This document shows positions 42,106 to 54,227 of a DNA stretch of 64,000 nt, in pieces. The stretch is from Apium graveolens (taxonomy: Eukaryota > Streptophyta > Magnoliopsida > Apiales > Apiaceae). Positions within the stretch are counted from its first letter, which is position 1, and every line of letters begins with the position of its first letter. The DNA is taken from NCBI RefSeq assembly GCF_009905375.1, contig NC_133647.1, positions 2,851,847 through 2,915,846 of the forward strand, given 5' to 3'. A program made the position numbers and the translations under genes. The notes beneath the pieces were generated by a model that was given only the letters and a program-made list of their open reading frames with translations, had not been told where the DNA came from and made no database searches.

Positions 42106-43500
42106 CTGTCAATAGCGTCTGTCATTAGTGTAACTTCTTCAAGAGTACCGTACACATCGTATATGTCATCAAGAACTATGATTAGTGAAAATACTTTGGT
42201 TGATATTGATCGGGCAAGGGCGTACTGGGGCTCGAAATACAACCCTAACACCCAAAAGTAGCACTCCACCCATCTGTTTATTGCAAAAGGCCATTTTTCT
42301 TTGAAATTAAAATGTGTCCACCACCTGAAATTGCAAGAATTCTTTAATAAAATTGTATTATATGCAATCAACAGATTATTTCTGTAACACATATTATGCA
42401 ATTACTGGCCTATAAATATTTGCCAGTTCTCCCTGATGAAGTTTCTGCAGTAAATTAAAGTCTAATTTGGAAAATAATAACAGATCCACATTATGTGAAT
42501 CATCTTCGCCATAAACAGGAATGTAGCGCCTTGCTTCAGCCCTATTTACACTCCTCCAGATGGGTATCTTCAGTACATGATTCACTTGTGCTGCTAGGGG
42601 ATTTTTTAACTGAGCTTTGAGATGCTCAATGGAGAGGTTGTGAATGTCAGTGCTTCTTCTAGTATGTCTTCTCCACGCACCATAAGGTGTGCAGCTTCAT
42701 ATAAGCTAAGCAGTCCTTCCACTTCCTTGCTCAAGCAGTCTTTGAATGTCCCTCTGCTCTCGTCCTTAAATTTCTTGAACACAGCTGCTCATAGAATTTT
42801 CAATTTCTTAATGAAGCTAGTTTTTTTTGTATGTAAGCTGTACTTAATTTATAAGATTTCTTACTAGCAAAATGACGTGTATACCATGAGTTTATACAAA
42901 AAGAGTACTATACATCGTAATTTACCAGAAGATACATCATACCCTTCTTGTCTAAGTAACCCAAAGCAAAGAGCAACCATGCGAAGGTCACATTCAATTT
43001 TAGTCCCGAAGAGCTCAGAAAAGATACCATTCATGTTACTTAAATCCAAGTTGATCTCAGCTTCGAAATGGTAAGCTAGACCAAGTCTTTGAAGATCATC
43101 AATCAACTTAAGCTGTTGGTCGGGCTGATGAGCGGCTGCCAGTAGCATCTTCTTCACTTCTTCTTTCAGTTATAGAATTTTTTGCTTTGTGTCATGGTCA
43201 GGTATCTGCACAAGTGTATACAACATATATAAACCCAAGACATTAGAGGATAATCTATGTTGCAAGAAACGTTAGTAGATATGCACGCAAATCATATGGA
43301 ATGTAGAAATTAAACACAGTTATAGTAAATTGTCGAGGTCTCCAACTTGTATAAATGACAAGTAACATGATCATACTTACCGCATGATCAGGACTAGAGT
43401 ATGCAAGAAAATGGTCTCCCCAGACACAGGGAGTTACAAAGTAGATGGCACTTTTTACCCTTCTCTTCCTCTGGACATGAGCACTGAACTACTAATGATC
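42106..43500 (-). pseudogene. Captured class I terpene synthase fragment (exons 1-4, partial)
   Basis: Minus strand, 5' to 3'. End of exon 1 (to 43381) with VTPCVWGDHFLAYSSPDH and an intact GT donor. Exon 2 (43205-42926) with [28 protein letters not shown], and a premature stop after KIL. Exon 3 (about 42810-42410) with [18 protein letters not shown], a frameshift near 42625, then [17 protein letters not shown]. Exon 4 (42324-42106, 219 bp, both splice sites present) starts RWW and contains the metal-binding DDIYD. The last exons with the NSE/DTE motif are missing. Exon structure and the absence of a plastid-type start favour a sesquiterpene synthase (TPS-a-like), which is inference. Introns are retained, so capture was from DNA, not mRNA. 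Confidence 0.85.
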
Positions 43501-44557
43501 ATTTCACCGTGATTCTCCCGTATCTCTATGACATAAGAAATATGAAACATTCCCCTGACATGTATAATTTATCTATTATGATTATAAGACTTTCTGTAAT
43601 AAATCTTCACCTAATTATTTATCCATGGTTCTTTTGAACAGACAAAAGTGCTACGGTTTTTTTGACTTCAGCTGCCATATACAATACACATCTGCATTAG
43701 TTGGTTACTGATGTTTGGTCTATTTCTGGCAATTTTCCCGACAGGTAATCTCACATTTCCTATTCATTATATAAAACCTATAGCAAGGATTTAGCAGTAT
43801 TTAAATATATTTTTATCGCAGTACTACTTCTAGTTTGGCTTCTACATGAAAAGGGACTTTTTGATCCTTTTTATGACTGGGTGGGAAGATCATTTTTTGT
43901 ATGCTGACGATATTCATCGGCGTAAAGGAGATGCCCACCTGTCTCAAGTCTTTGTTAAGAAACATCATAAGCATATCGGATCATCAGGTGGACATGCAAA
44001 GAAAACATAAAAGTATTCATGATGAGCATAGACACAAACCTTTAGAACATACCACTTATCATCGCGATCATCTTCACCATGGTCCCAAGGACAAGTACAA
44101 ACATCATAGAACACGGACCTCCAGTTTCATAAAATGGGGTTAGAATTAAGTGTTTCCATCGAAATATTTGGGAATTTCAGTTTCGATGTTATGCAGAATG
44201 AAGTTCACTTATTCAATAAAGTCGTTTCTCACTGACTAGCTTGCTGATGTAAAAATTTCTGCAATCATAGGCCATTAAAAAATAGAAATCATTATGAAAA
44301 GTCGAGGTAATACCGAAATATGTTCGTGGAACTATCACACCATAGGAACTTGAGCTCAAAATATTCAGTTGGACAGCCATACATGTTTACGGTATTCTAC
44401 AAGTGCCATGAGGGATATATGTTTCTATACTCTGCATAGTGTAGCATACAATTCTTCATGTAGAATCATGTGATTTCCTGTAATTTTACATCAAATGTTG
44501 GTATTGAAACTATAAAAAACGAGAAGAAAAGGAAAGGCGAGAGAGAACTTGATCTAC
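43501..44557. other. Unidentified captured or filler sequence between the two gene fragments
   Basis: No recognised gene. A plus-strand frame at 43901-44143 is rich in His and Lys (VKKHHKHI, YHRDHLHHGP), which could be a captured exon of an unrelated host gene, but I cannot place it. The rest is AT-rich intron-like sequence. Confidence 0.4.
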
Positions 44558-44819
44558 CTGCTGAGGAAAATCTCCATTTTCCATTTGTGCATTAATTAAC
44601 AACTTTGCTGCTCTATGTAATGGGGTCGGATCTCTCTTAGCCTGGTTTTTAGTATGAGGAAAGAAAGGTATAATTAATCCCAATGAACTATTACTATATA
44701 AACACATTTTGCTGAGAACCACATATATTAATACTTTCCTGTCCGCCATGGATGAGGCTAAGCATTGCCCAAGATGTTTGCACTAAATTTGTCCCATCAT
44801 CCGCTAACTGAACAAATTT
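44558..44819 (-). pseudogene. Captured oxidosqualene cyclase fragment (two exons)
   Basis: Minus strand. Exon a (44819-44739) reads [17 protein letters not shown] and [10 protein letters not shown]; its donor reads GA in place of GT. Exon b (44641-44558, 84 bp) reads [15 protein letters not shown] and [13 protein letters not shown] with intact AG acceptor and GT donor. Both are adjacent exons of plant 2,3-oxidosqualene cyclases (amyrin or cycloartenol synthase family), near the C-terminus; the second includes a QxxxGxxxx-type QMENGDF repeat. These enzymes cyclise oxidosqualene to triterpenes or sterols. Only these exons are present and the frame is not part of any complete gene. Confidence 0.8.
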
Positions 44820-45924
44820 CTGTTAAAGGAAAGCATGCGTGAGGAGTATTAATATTTTTTATCTTCTTTTTAATGGTTTTTACTTGTGTTCAGTAGAATT
44901 GGCCTCCGTTTATATATATGCAACGCTTTAGAACGAGTATCCGTGGATGAGAATTTAGATGATTTATTTGATGACATAGTTGTCTCGTCAGGTAAGGGTG
45001 GGAAGAGCCCTGCTACAAAGGGGCACTTAAAAACACTTAAAAATCTGACATTGTTAGAAATTGTATAAAAGTTGTAAAAGACTCATTAAGTCATTTTGCC
45101 ATAATAAAAACCCTTCCCGGTATAAGACTGCTTAGAAGAGGATAAGAAAAATGAAAATACGAAAAATGTATGGAATTCAATAAATAAAAAAGAAGAAGAT
45201 ATATATATATATATACATACATACAGAAAGTAAGGAGGAGGTGGAGTAGGAAGCAATGGAGCCGTCACTCGAGGCGGCGACGATGAGCCGTCACAGGAGG
45301 CCTCTTTGCTGTTTTTTTTCATCTGCCGTTTTATCACAAACTTTCACTACAACCAATAATCATGTCAATCAATACCCAATACGAAAGTCAGATCATCGAA
45401 TAAATCGAACATTAATCCAACTAAAAAATCAACAATTTAAAATTCTACAATTAAAGGCATACAACTTAGCTTAATTAGAACCAATTAAAAATTAAAAAAA
45501 TAGGGTTTCAAATTAAAACCCCCAATTCTAAAATTAGGATTTAGAACTTACCAAATTCAAGCTTTAAACTTCCAAAAAGAGAGAGAGATACGAGAACGCA
45601 GAGAGAGATATGAGAGCACAAAGAGATACAATATCTCAGAAGAGAGAGAGAGAGTGGTGGGTGTTCTTGGATGAGAGCACAGTCGAGTGAGAGATGAGAG
45701 AGAAGTGTTTTTGCATATAATTTTAAGATATGTGTTTTATGTTTTATTTTATGTCTTTTATTTTAATTTTTAATTGAAAGAGGGGGAAGATCCGTGTGAA
45801 AAGAGGGGAAATTTTGCTAAGGCAGAAAATAAGGGGGGAAAACAAGGAGGGAATGAATTATTTAGCTAAGGGGAAAATGGGGAAGGCGCGCAGATTAAAT
45901 TTTTTAAAACAGACTTTTAACATC
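44820..45924. other. Right interior of the CACTA element, non-coding
   Basis: No supported gene. It includes a GAGAGAGATA-type purine microsatellite (about 45577-45660), a short (AT)n run near 45199, a GC-rich patch at 45240-45310 (GAGGCGGCGACG) of unknown origin and a purine-rich segment at 45775-45880. It runs into the subterminal ACATCGG repeats. Confidence 0.5.
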
Positions 45925-46065
45925 GGTTGGGCTAAAATACCGATGTTTATAATAACAAAAGACATCGGTCGGTTAAAACCGATGTAGAAAACATATTTTA
46001 CATCGGCTCCAGAAGCAACTGATGTCTAAGAGGCGATGTCTATTCTATTTTTTCTAGTAGTGTAA

Positions 46066-47110
46066 GTTCCTTCCTATGGCGAAAACTGCTGCAATCAAGA
46101 ATGCTCTTACTCAATTTGCGCAGCAGTCTGGCAAGTCTTTGTGTGAGGCTTGGGAGCGATACAAGGAGATGCTAAGGAAGTGTCCTCACCATGGGATGCC
46201 TGACTGGATGATCATTAACTACTTATGTAATGGTTTGGGTGCTACTTCTAGACCCATGCTTGATGCAACATCAGGAGGAGCCTTGTGGGCTAAAAGCTAT
46301 GATGAAGCTCATGAATTAATTGAACTGATGGATGCGAATGAATACCAGAATCCTTCTTAGAGACTACCTCAGGGCAAGTTAGCAGAAATTCTAGAGTTAG
46401 ATGTAGTTACTGCTATAGCTGCTCAGCTTAAGGCTTTGACGATGAAGGTGGATTCTTTGGCTAATTATAGAGTTAATCAGATCCCTGGTGTTTGTGAGCT
46501 TTGTGCTAGTGCCCATGAGACGGAGCAGTGTGCTATTTCTAGTGAATCAGCTAAGTTCGTGAGCAACTTTCAGAGGTTGCAGCAGCCTGTGACAGCCACA
46601 TATTATCCTAACAACCGCAATCATCCTAAGAAGAGCAATTCTCAGAATGCAGTTCAACAACCTTATCAGCAGTATCCAGCGAAGCAGTACAACCCTCCTC
46701 ATTTTCAGCTACTGCAATATGCGCCAAAATAACAACTTCAGCTGCAGCAGTCTAATGAAAAATCTGAATTGGAGGAGTTGAGGCTCATGTGCAAAAGCCA
46801 AGCGGTGTCTATTAAGACCTTGGAAAATCGAATTGGGAAGATTGTCAATGCCTTGCTGAATCGTCAACCTGTGACACTTCCTAGTGATACTGAAGTACCA
46901 GGAAAGAAGGAAGCTAAAGAGTAGGTTAAAGCAATCACTTTGAAGTCTGGGAAGGTTACAAATACCGAAAAATCTCAAGTTTCAGAAGACGAAGCTGTGA
47001 CTGAGGAAGAAGTGCAGAAGAAAGCAGAAGTGGAACCAAGGAAGACTACTTTGGAACACACTCCTCCTGAGGGTAATATATGGGAGAAACAGATCTATCA
47101 TTCACCTTCT
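46066..47110 (+). pseudogene. gag: Athila gag, C-terminal part
   Basis: It continues directly from 41765: PMAKTAAIKNALTQFAQQ, LCEAWERYKEMLRKCPHHGMPDWMI, DEAHELIELMDANEYQ. A stop at 46358 follows. The next frame (46436-46732) has the zinc-like CELCASAHETEQC, then a Gln/Asn/Pro-rich stretch. A later degenerate part to about 47110 contains NCLLNRQP-like remnants and SGKVT. This is the nucleocapsid side of gag, broken by stops near 46730 and 46923. Confidence 0.8.
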
Positions 47111-47122
47111 TTTCCTTAAAGG

Positions 47123-47886
47123 TTGCAGAAGAAAAAGCTGGATAAGCAGTTTGAGAAGTTTCTGAAGGTATTCAAGAAACTTCATATCAACATACCTTTC
47201 GCTGAACCTCTTGAACAGATGCCTAGTTATGTGAAGTTTATGAAAGGTATTCTCTCGCGGAAAGTGAAGGTTGATAACTTAGAGACCGTTTCTTTCACAG
47301 AAGAATGCAGTGTCGTGTTGTAACAGAAGTTGCCTCCGAAGCTTAAAGATCCTGAAAGCTTCACTATTCCTTGTACTATCGGAAACTTTTCGTTTGACAA
47401 GTGTTTATGTGATTTGGGAGCTGGCATTAATCTGATGCCTTTGTCTGTCTTAAGAAGTTGGATTTACCTGATCCAAAGCCTACTTATATATCCTTGTAGT
47501 TGGCTGATCACTCTATTACATATCCACGAGGCTTTGTGGAGGATGTATTGGTCAAGGTGGACAAACTCATCTTTTTTGTTGATTTTGTAATTCTTGATTT
47601 CGAGGAGGATAAGAAGATTCCTATAATCTTGGCAAGACCTTTCTTGGCTATGGGTCGAACCTTGATAGATGTGCAAAAGGGTGAGCTTACTATACGAGTG
47701 CTGGATCAGGATGTGACTATTAATATGTTCAATGCCATGAAATTCCCTACTGAGAATGAGGAGTGCTTAAAAGTGGAGTTGGTCGAGTCTGTGGTTATTT
47801 TGGAACTTCATCAATTGATAAGGAATGATGCCTTAGAGAAGGCCTTATTGGGGAATTCGAATAGTGAAGACGATGAAGGTGATTAG
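47123..47886 (+). pseudogene. Athila protease region
   Basis: Frames 47123-47323, 47330-47590 and 47500-47886. LQKKKLDKQFEKFLKVFKKLHINIPF and MPSYVKFMKGILS form the gag-protease linker. [31 protein letters not shown] holds the aspartic protease site (DLGA), and the flap/hydrophobic part with IILARPFLAMGRTLIDVQKGEL follows after a frameshift near 47460. Athila proteases use this DLGAxINLMP form. Catalytic Asp present; frame broken. Confidence 0.8.
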
Positions 47887-47936
47887 CAGTTGCACTATCT
47901 GAATGCTTCTCCCTGGAAGCGAAGGCTGGATATGCC

Positions 47937-49120
47937 TTTTGAATCTCTTGGAATGGAATAGCTGAACAAATCTCTAAAGCGCCTCAAACCTTCTATTGAG
48001 GAAGCTCCTACACTCGAGCTTAAACCTTTGCCTAAACACTTAAGGTATACATTTTTAGGTGATGCATCAATTTTACCTGTTTTTATTACATCTGACCTTT
48101 CAGGTAGTGATGAGGAAAAGCTCTTGAGAATTTTGAGAGAGTTCAAATCGGCAATTGGATGGACTATAGCAGATATTAAGAGAATCATCCCCTCTTATTG
48201 CATGCATAAAATTCTACTAGAGGAAGGTAGCAAGCCGACTGTTGAGCAACATAGAAGGCTCAATCCGATCATGAAAGAAGTTGTGAAGAAGGAAATTCTC
48301 AAGTGGCTTGATACAGGGATCATCTATCCCATTTCAGATAGTTCTTAGGTGAGTCATGTTCAGTGTGTGCCAAAGAAAGGAGGTATCACCGTTGTTGCTA
48401 ATGAGAAGAATGAGCTCATTCCTACTCGAACAGTCACGAGGTGGAGAGTTTGTATGGATTACAGGAAGCTGAACAAGGCCACGAGAAAGGATCACTTCCC
48501 TCTACCTTTTATTGATCAGATGCTTGATAGATTGGCTAGACATGAGTATTATTGTCTTCCGGATAGCTATTCGGGCTATAATCAGATTTTTATCGCTCTA
48601 TAAGATCAGGAAAAAACTACCTTCACTTGTCCATTTGGTACTTTCGCCTTCAGAAGAGTTTCTTTTGGTTTGTGTGGAGCACCTGCCATATTTCAGAGAT
48701 ACATGATGACTATAATTTTTGACATGATTGTTCAGAATGTGGAGGTGTTTATGGATGATTTCTCTGTGTTTCGTGATTCTTTTGATGAGTGCTTGCAAAA
48801 TCTTGGCGCCGTTCTTAAAAGGTATGTTGAGACCAACCTGGTTCTCAACTGGGACAAATGTCACTTTATGGTGCGATAGGGCATTATTCTTGGGCACAAG
48901 GTCTCTAGTAAGGGTCTTGAGATGGACAAGGCCAAGTTGGGGGTCATTGAAAATCTTCCCCCACCAAATTTTGTTAAAGGAATCCGTAGCTTTCTTGGTC
49001 ATGCGGGTTTCTATATGCGTTTCATCAAGGACTTCTCAAAAATCTCTAAACCCTTGTGCAATCTTCTAGAAAAAGATGTCCCGTTCAAGTTTGATGACGA
49101 GTGCCTAGCTGCTTTTTAGT
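47937..49120 (+). pseudogene. pol: Athila reverse transcriptase
   Basis: Frames: 48028-48348 (LKPLPKHLRYTFLGD region, IGWTIADIKRI, KKEILKWLDTGIIYPISDS), 48349-48603 (HVQCVPKKGGITVV, RVCMDYRKLNKATRKDHFPLPF), 48670-48879 (CGAPAIFQRYMM, catalytic VFMDDFSVF) and 48922-49119 (FLGHAGFYMRFIKDFSKI). Stops at 48346, 48601, 48877 and 49117 interrupt it. All core blocks are recognisable in order, so decay is by point changes rather than large deletion. The YVDD box appears as FMDD, common in Athila. Confidence 0.85.
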
Positions 49121-49560
49121 TCTTGAAGAAAAGTTTGATCACGGCACCTGACATAACTGCACCTGATTGGAATGAACCTTTTGATATGATGTGCGATGCA
49201 AGTGACTATGCAGTTAGAGCAGTTCTTCGGAAGAGAAAGAACAATATATTTCATATGGTATACTATGCTAGTAAGACCCTCAATGGTGCTCAACTGAATT
49301 ATACTACTACTGAGAAAGAACTTTTGGCCAATGTCTACGGTTTTGAGAAGTTTCGATCTTATTTTCTTGGGACGAAGGTGACAGTATTCACTGATCACGC
49401 TGCTATTCGATATCTCGTATCGAAGAAGGACTCGAAGCCTAGATTGATTAGATGGGTTCTTTTGCTTTAGGAATTTGAATTTGAGATCAAGGACATAAAA
49501 GGTACCGAGAATCAAGTCGATGATCATCTCTCTCATTTGGAAGATCCAATTGCAGCTTCG
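49121..49560 (+). pseudogene. pol: Athila RNase H
   Basis: It starts [26 protein letters not shown], then [25 protein letters not shown] and [23 protein letters not shown] stop at 49468 is followed by EFDIEIKD-like FEFEIKDIKGTENQVDDHLS. The DAS, E and D residues of the RNase H site are visible. The remaining linker to integrase (49561-49728) has stops. Confidence 0.85.
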
Positions 49561-49728
49561 CAGGATAAGATATTGATAAATGAGTCTTTTCCCGATGAGT
49601 AGTTATTTGGGGTGCAAGAGGAAGAACCGTGGTTTGCAGATATTATGAACTACCTTGTGAGTAATACCATGCCCCTAGACTTGTCTTATGCTCAAAGGAA
49701 GAAGTTTCTTCATGAGGTGAAGTGGTAA

Positions 49729-50358
49729 ATGTGGGATGAACCATATTTGTTTAGGCAAGGAGCTGACCAAATCATCAGGAGATGCATTCTGTACAGCGAA
49801 ACAGGGGGGATCTTGCGAGATTGTCATTCAACTGTTTATGGAGGCTACTATGGTGGACAGAAGACAGCAGCTCATGTCCTTCAAGAGGGATTCTTCTGGC
49901 CTATATTGTTTAAGGATACGCATCACTTTGTTTTGAAGTGTGATCGATGCTAGCGTGTGGGTAATATGTCCAAGAGGGATGAGATGCCTTTTTTAATGTG
50001 CTTCTCGAGGTTGAGGTCTTTGATGTTTGGGGAATCGACTTCATGGGGTCGTTTGTCTCATCTTGCAATAATCAGTATATCTTGTTGGCGGTCGATTATG
50101 TGTCGAAATGGGTTGAAGTCAAGGCATTGCCGACAAATGATGCGAAGGTAGTGCTTAATTTTCTTCATAAGCAGATATTCACACGATCTGTACTCCGAGA
50201 GTCATAATCAGTGACAAAGGATCGCATTTCTGCAATCGCAAGTTCACTGCTATGATGTAGAGATATAATGTGAATCATCGCATTGCTACAGCCTACCATC
50301 CTCAGACTAATGGACAAGTCGAGGTGTCTAACAGGGAGATCAAACGTATTCTAGAGAA
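49729..50358 (+). pseudogene. pol: Athila integrase, truncated
   Basis: The zinc-binding region has ILRDCHSTVYGGYYGGQKTAAH and LKCDRC (49800-49953). The catalytic core has [10 protein letters not shown] (first D), then after a frameshift near 50205 VISDKGSHF (second D) and [19 protein letters not shown] (E). Coding ends abruptly in ILEKVV at about 50358 and joins unrelated non-coding sequence. The C-terminal domain, any envelope-like ORF and the 3' LTR are absent from the window. Confidence 0.85.
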
Positions 50359-52894
50359 AGTTGTGTGTGTTAGTGTTTGTGTCATAGAGACAATACTATG
50401 ATGTTTTAGTTTAAGACATTAGGATTATTAATATTTATGTTCTATCAATTATTCTCTTTATGATTTATTAATTCTTAATTTACTGCGATATAAATGTTAG
50501 ATTAATAAGAGGGAAATGAGGGGCATTCTTTGTCATAAATGTATGGCTATTCTTATAAATGTATGGCTGGCTATTCTTTGTCGATCAGGACTGTGATCGA
50601 ACTAAGTGGCTTTTAAATATATATTATACTTCATGCTGTCCCAAATGATCAGTCACGAAACAACACCGGTATCCCGCAGCCATACCGTAAATATAGGTAC
50701 CACCGGTATTCCGCAGTCGTACCGTACCTATAGGGTGCCAGAAAAAGCATATATTTGCCTTGCAAGATATTACAGCTGGACCGATGTCTCAGTCACGTAC
50801 GCTATAACCAGTAACCATCCAATCTTAAAAAAATTTATTGAAAGGGGTCATAATAATCGACACCTTTATAAATTTTTATTCTCCCATTCACTGGGCAGGA
50901 ATACTCGCAACAAAATCATCTTTTACTAAAAGTATAAACATTTATAAATCCGATAATTGGATAAGTAAAAATACTTAACTATTCTGAACATAAAATAGCA
51001 GATGAGTACTTGCATAAACAGAATCATTTAATTCAGCGATATATAAAACAGTTATCTATTTCGAAGTGGGAATAGAGAAGAATACTTGCATAATCATAAG
51101 CAGTTTGATATGTAAAATAATGAACTATTATGGAATTAGAATAGCATAGAAAACTTGCCTTTGGTTTTTTTAGCAGTTAGTCACACTCGTGGCAACGTAA
51201 TTATCATATTCTGGCATCTCAAGACATCACCATCGTTTACTTTGCTAATTCTCTGGTCTGCCGCTCAAGCTGTTGGTACCAGCCTCATATGCAATTCCAT
51301 GCCATTTCACTCTTTATCCAATATTTGGTTCTGATCGTCTCGAACGACTCGCATCTATAAATTTAAAGATATAACTTTAATCGTCTAAACGATAATTACT
51401 CGTCGAACTGCGCATCAAAATCCTATCATCTATCCATACGATAGCCCACACATAAAGAAAACAGTCAAACACAAGACTCTTGACCCACATACGCACGTAA
51501 TTTACATAGAAAGTAAACATATAACTCACGTATCACATAATTCATATCACATATGACTCAGTTTGTCAAAACATTCGACTCGGTACATTTAGAATTGAAA
51601 TCGGGTCAAAATACGTCTTTTTGGTAAATACGTGACTCATAATTAACTTGCAAAACAAGCGATCTTTTGAAATAAAAGGATTTGGGTCTCGAAAGTATTT
51701 TAATGAAAGCAGAATATTTTTCTGAGTCTAGATGCGTTCTTTTCGTATTAAACGGGCGAACGATTTATTTATTACGAATAAAGTAAGAATAAATCAATTA
51801 ATAATAATATTAATTGATTTTTAAATACCTAAATATAATTTTTTTAAAGCTCAAAATAATTTCTAGAAGTTACTTGAATTAATTATAAATAATTATATTT
51901 TATTTAACTATTTATAAATTAAATTAATTGATTAAATGAATTAATCAATTAATTACATGAATAAATAATTAATCTAAACACATTATAAACAATTAAATCA
52001 AATTATGATTTCTGAAAATAATAAAAGATAATAATTTGAAATTGAAATAAATATTTTACAAAAATAAATAAATTTAAAATATCGTTTTTGTAAAACAGAC
52101 TTTTCCCCGGGGTCAGAACCCCTCAAAATCAATCCCAAGCAACATAATCCAACTATTCTCTAATAAAATTTATAAATTTAAAACACACAATAATTTATGT
52201 ATGCACTTATAAACATGCCATAAATGAAAAACACGGTCACCTGAACCAAAATTCGGACCAAAAGTGACTTCTCCAACTACTTCTAAAAATTATGAAATAA
52301 ATATATAAACACTAACATGCTATAATATACCCAAGTAAAAAATCAGAATCTCAAAATCCTTACCCAAAATAAATTCTAACCACCCCAAGAGATTATTTGA
52401 TGTCCGAAAAATATCTCCAGAAAAATCCGAAATTAATAGCCGTAGACATACACACGCTGAAACGACATATGGAGCAATCAACACCGTCAAACTCATTTTC
52501 TACGCCCCAAAAATAAATTAAAATGGAAATATACTCCGTAAATTTTCTTCTCAAAACCTCGCAATATATATACCTATGCGTAGGTATCGAAGTGTTGATC
52601 ATTTATATATATAACAATTGAAATTTAGACGGATAATTTGTGAGATATGAATTTTCGAAGATTCAAAATATATAAACATAGCAGAGTGGAGATACAGAGA
52701 GTTTGGAGGGGGCGGGGTTGGCGGTGGATATTGGATAATAGAAAGGGGGTTGTGGTTTATGTACAGACACACACAACTTATTCTGTTTTTTTTTGTTTTT
52801 CTTTCTTTGTTTTTGTTTTTTTTAAGCAAGACACAGGGCTAGTGAGAAACAGAATCAAAACACGTATATTGAAATTGGCACGTACCTACTTTGC
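50359..52894. other. AT-rich non-coding block, probably degraded LTR or intergenic DNA
   Basis: No ORF with recognisable similarity. It includes two ~37-bp units starting CACCGGTAT(C/T)CCGCAG (50664 and 50702) and long AT-rich stretches (51780-52090). The composition is like a large Gypsy LTR on the minus strand, but termini could not be found. Nothing else supported. Confidence 0.4.
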
Positions 52895-54227
52895 AGCCCG
52901 ATTCTGTTCCGCATTTTTCTTTTTAACGATCCAATTTACGGGTGAAAATAATCTGAAAAATTATCGCAATATTTTTAAAATATTTCAGAATAATTAATAA
53001 CTACCAAAATAAAATTTTCATAATTTTTAAAACATCTTTGAATTTAACCCCATGCCCGCATTTCGTGATTTAACGAACAAACTTGCGAGTGAAACTAACT
53101 CAAAAAATTACCAAAATACTTCTAAAATTCTCGGAATATTTAAAAACTAATTAAAATAAAATTTTCAAAATTTTAAAACATTTTTGAATTGTGTATCAAA
53201 CCCGTATTTTAAGATTTAACGAACAAATGTGCAAGTAAATATAACCCGGAAAATTTCCAAAACAATTTTAAAATTCTCGAAATATTGAAAACTTAAGATG
53301 ACACAGTTCTCTATCTTCTCAAAATCTCTTATAGTAATAGTTCCTTATAATCAATGTCTTTTCAACCATCTTCAACTAAATTTTCTACCTCATTTCCATC
53401 ACATCTTATGTAAAAATGCTCTTCTTAAGTTCTGGCGAGTAAAAAACACTATTTTTCCATAAGTTATAGCCTTATTCTTTAAATGTGAACATCATCACGG
53501 CTGACTCTCAATCATACTTAGGACTTCTCTTATCTTGGGTCCTTCTTATTTATTTTTTTAAATTTTGACTTTCATTGATTCGATCTATACGTCCTCATGG
53601 TTTAACATGTGCCCCACTTGACATCATTATTCTTATGTCATATTTCATTTACCAAAATTTCTATTTGGAAAACTTAAATATTACCACTCTTCTTAAATTT
53701 CAAAAAATTACCGAAATACTTCTAAAACTCTCGGAATATTTAAAAACTTATAAAACAATTTTTTTATAATTTTTAGAACATTTTTGAATTGTGCTTCATA
53801 CCCGCATTTTACAATTTAACGAACAAATGTGCGGGTAAATATAACCCGAAAAATTTCTGAAATAATTTTAAAATTCTAGAAATATTCAAAACTTAAGATG
53901 ACACAATTCTCTATCTTCTCAAAATCTCTTGTAGTAATAGTTCATTACAATCAATGTCTTTTGAACCTTCTTCAACTAAATTTTCTACCTCATTTCATAT
54001 CATATCTTATGTGAAAATGCTCTTCTTAAGTTCTGGTTAGTAAAAAAAATACTATTTTTTCCATAAGTTATAGCTTTATTCTTTAAATGTGAACATCATC
54101 ACGGCTGACTCTCGATCATACTTAGGATGTCTCTTATCTTGTGTCCTTCTTATTTTTTTTTAAAATTGCAGCTTCATTGATTCGATCTATACTTCCTCAT
54201 GGTTTAACATGGGCCACACTTGGCATC
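52895..54227. repeat. Tandemly repeated non-coding block
   Basis: Units of about 150-160 bp with CCCGCATTT...TTTAACGAACAAA recur at about 53052, 53203 and 53802. A longer block of about 600 bp (TTAAGATGACACA...ATGGTTTAACATG) is present twice, starting at 53293 and 53893 with small differences. The second copy ends at 54227 where Copia gag begins. No gene. Confidence 0.65.

Larger units (their letters stand above)
41766..46062. mobile_element. Non-autonomous CACTA element carrying terpenoid gene fragments (Pack-CACTA)
   Basis: It starts CACTACTAGAAAAAGTAG and ends with the complement, TTTTTTCTAGTAGTG. The 3-bp target duplication is TAA (41763-41765 and 46063-46065). Subterminal regions hold repeated ACATCGG words and inverted ACATCGGTTTTxAACCGATGT-like units (41790-41930 and 45925-46035), the usual transposase-binding layout for CACTA. 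No transposase is seen. The interior carries minus-strand exon-intron pieces of a terpene synthase (42106-43500) and an oxidosqualene cyclase (44558-44819). Confidence 0.9.

Noticed and set aside
43901..44143. His/Lys-rich protein gene
   Set aside because: Short frame with no recognised family and no surrounding gene structure; may be a captured exon, but cannot be supported.
42106..44819. A functional host terpene synthase or triterpene cyclase gene
   Set aside because: Both are partial, with missing exons, a stop, a frameshift and a mutated donor, and lie within CACTA ends.
50359..54227. Host intergenic gene such as a small protein at 50606-50929 or 52647-52997
   Set aside because: These frames have no similarity, are biased by AT-rich or homopolymer runs and lack flanking gene signals.
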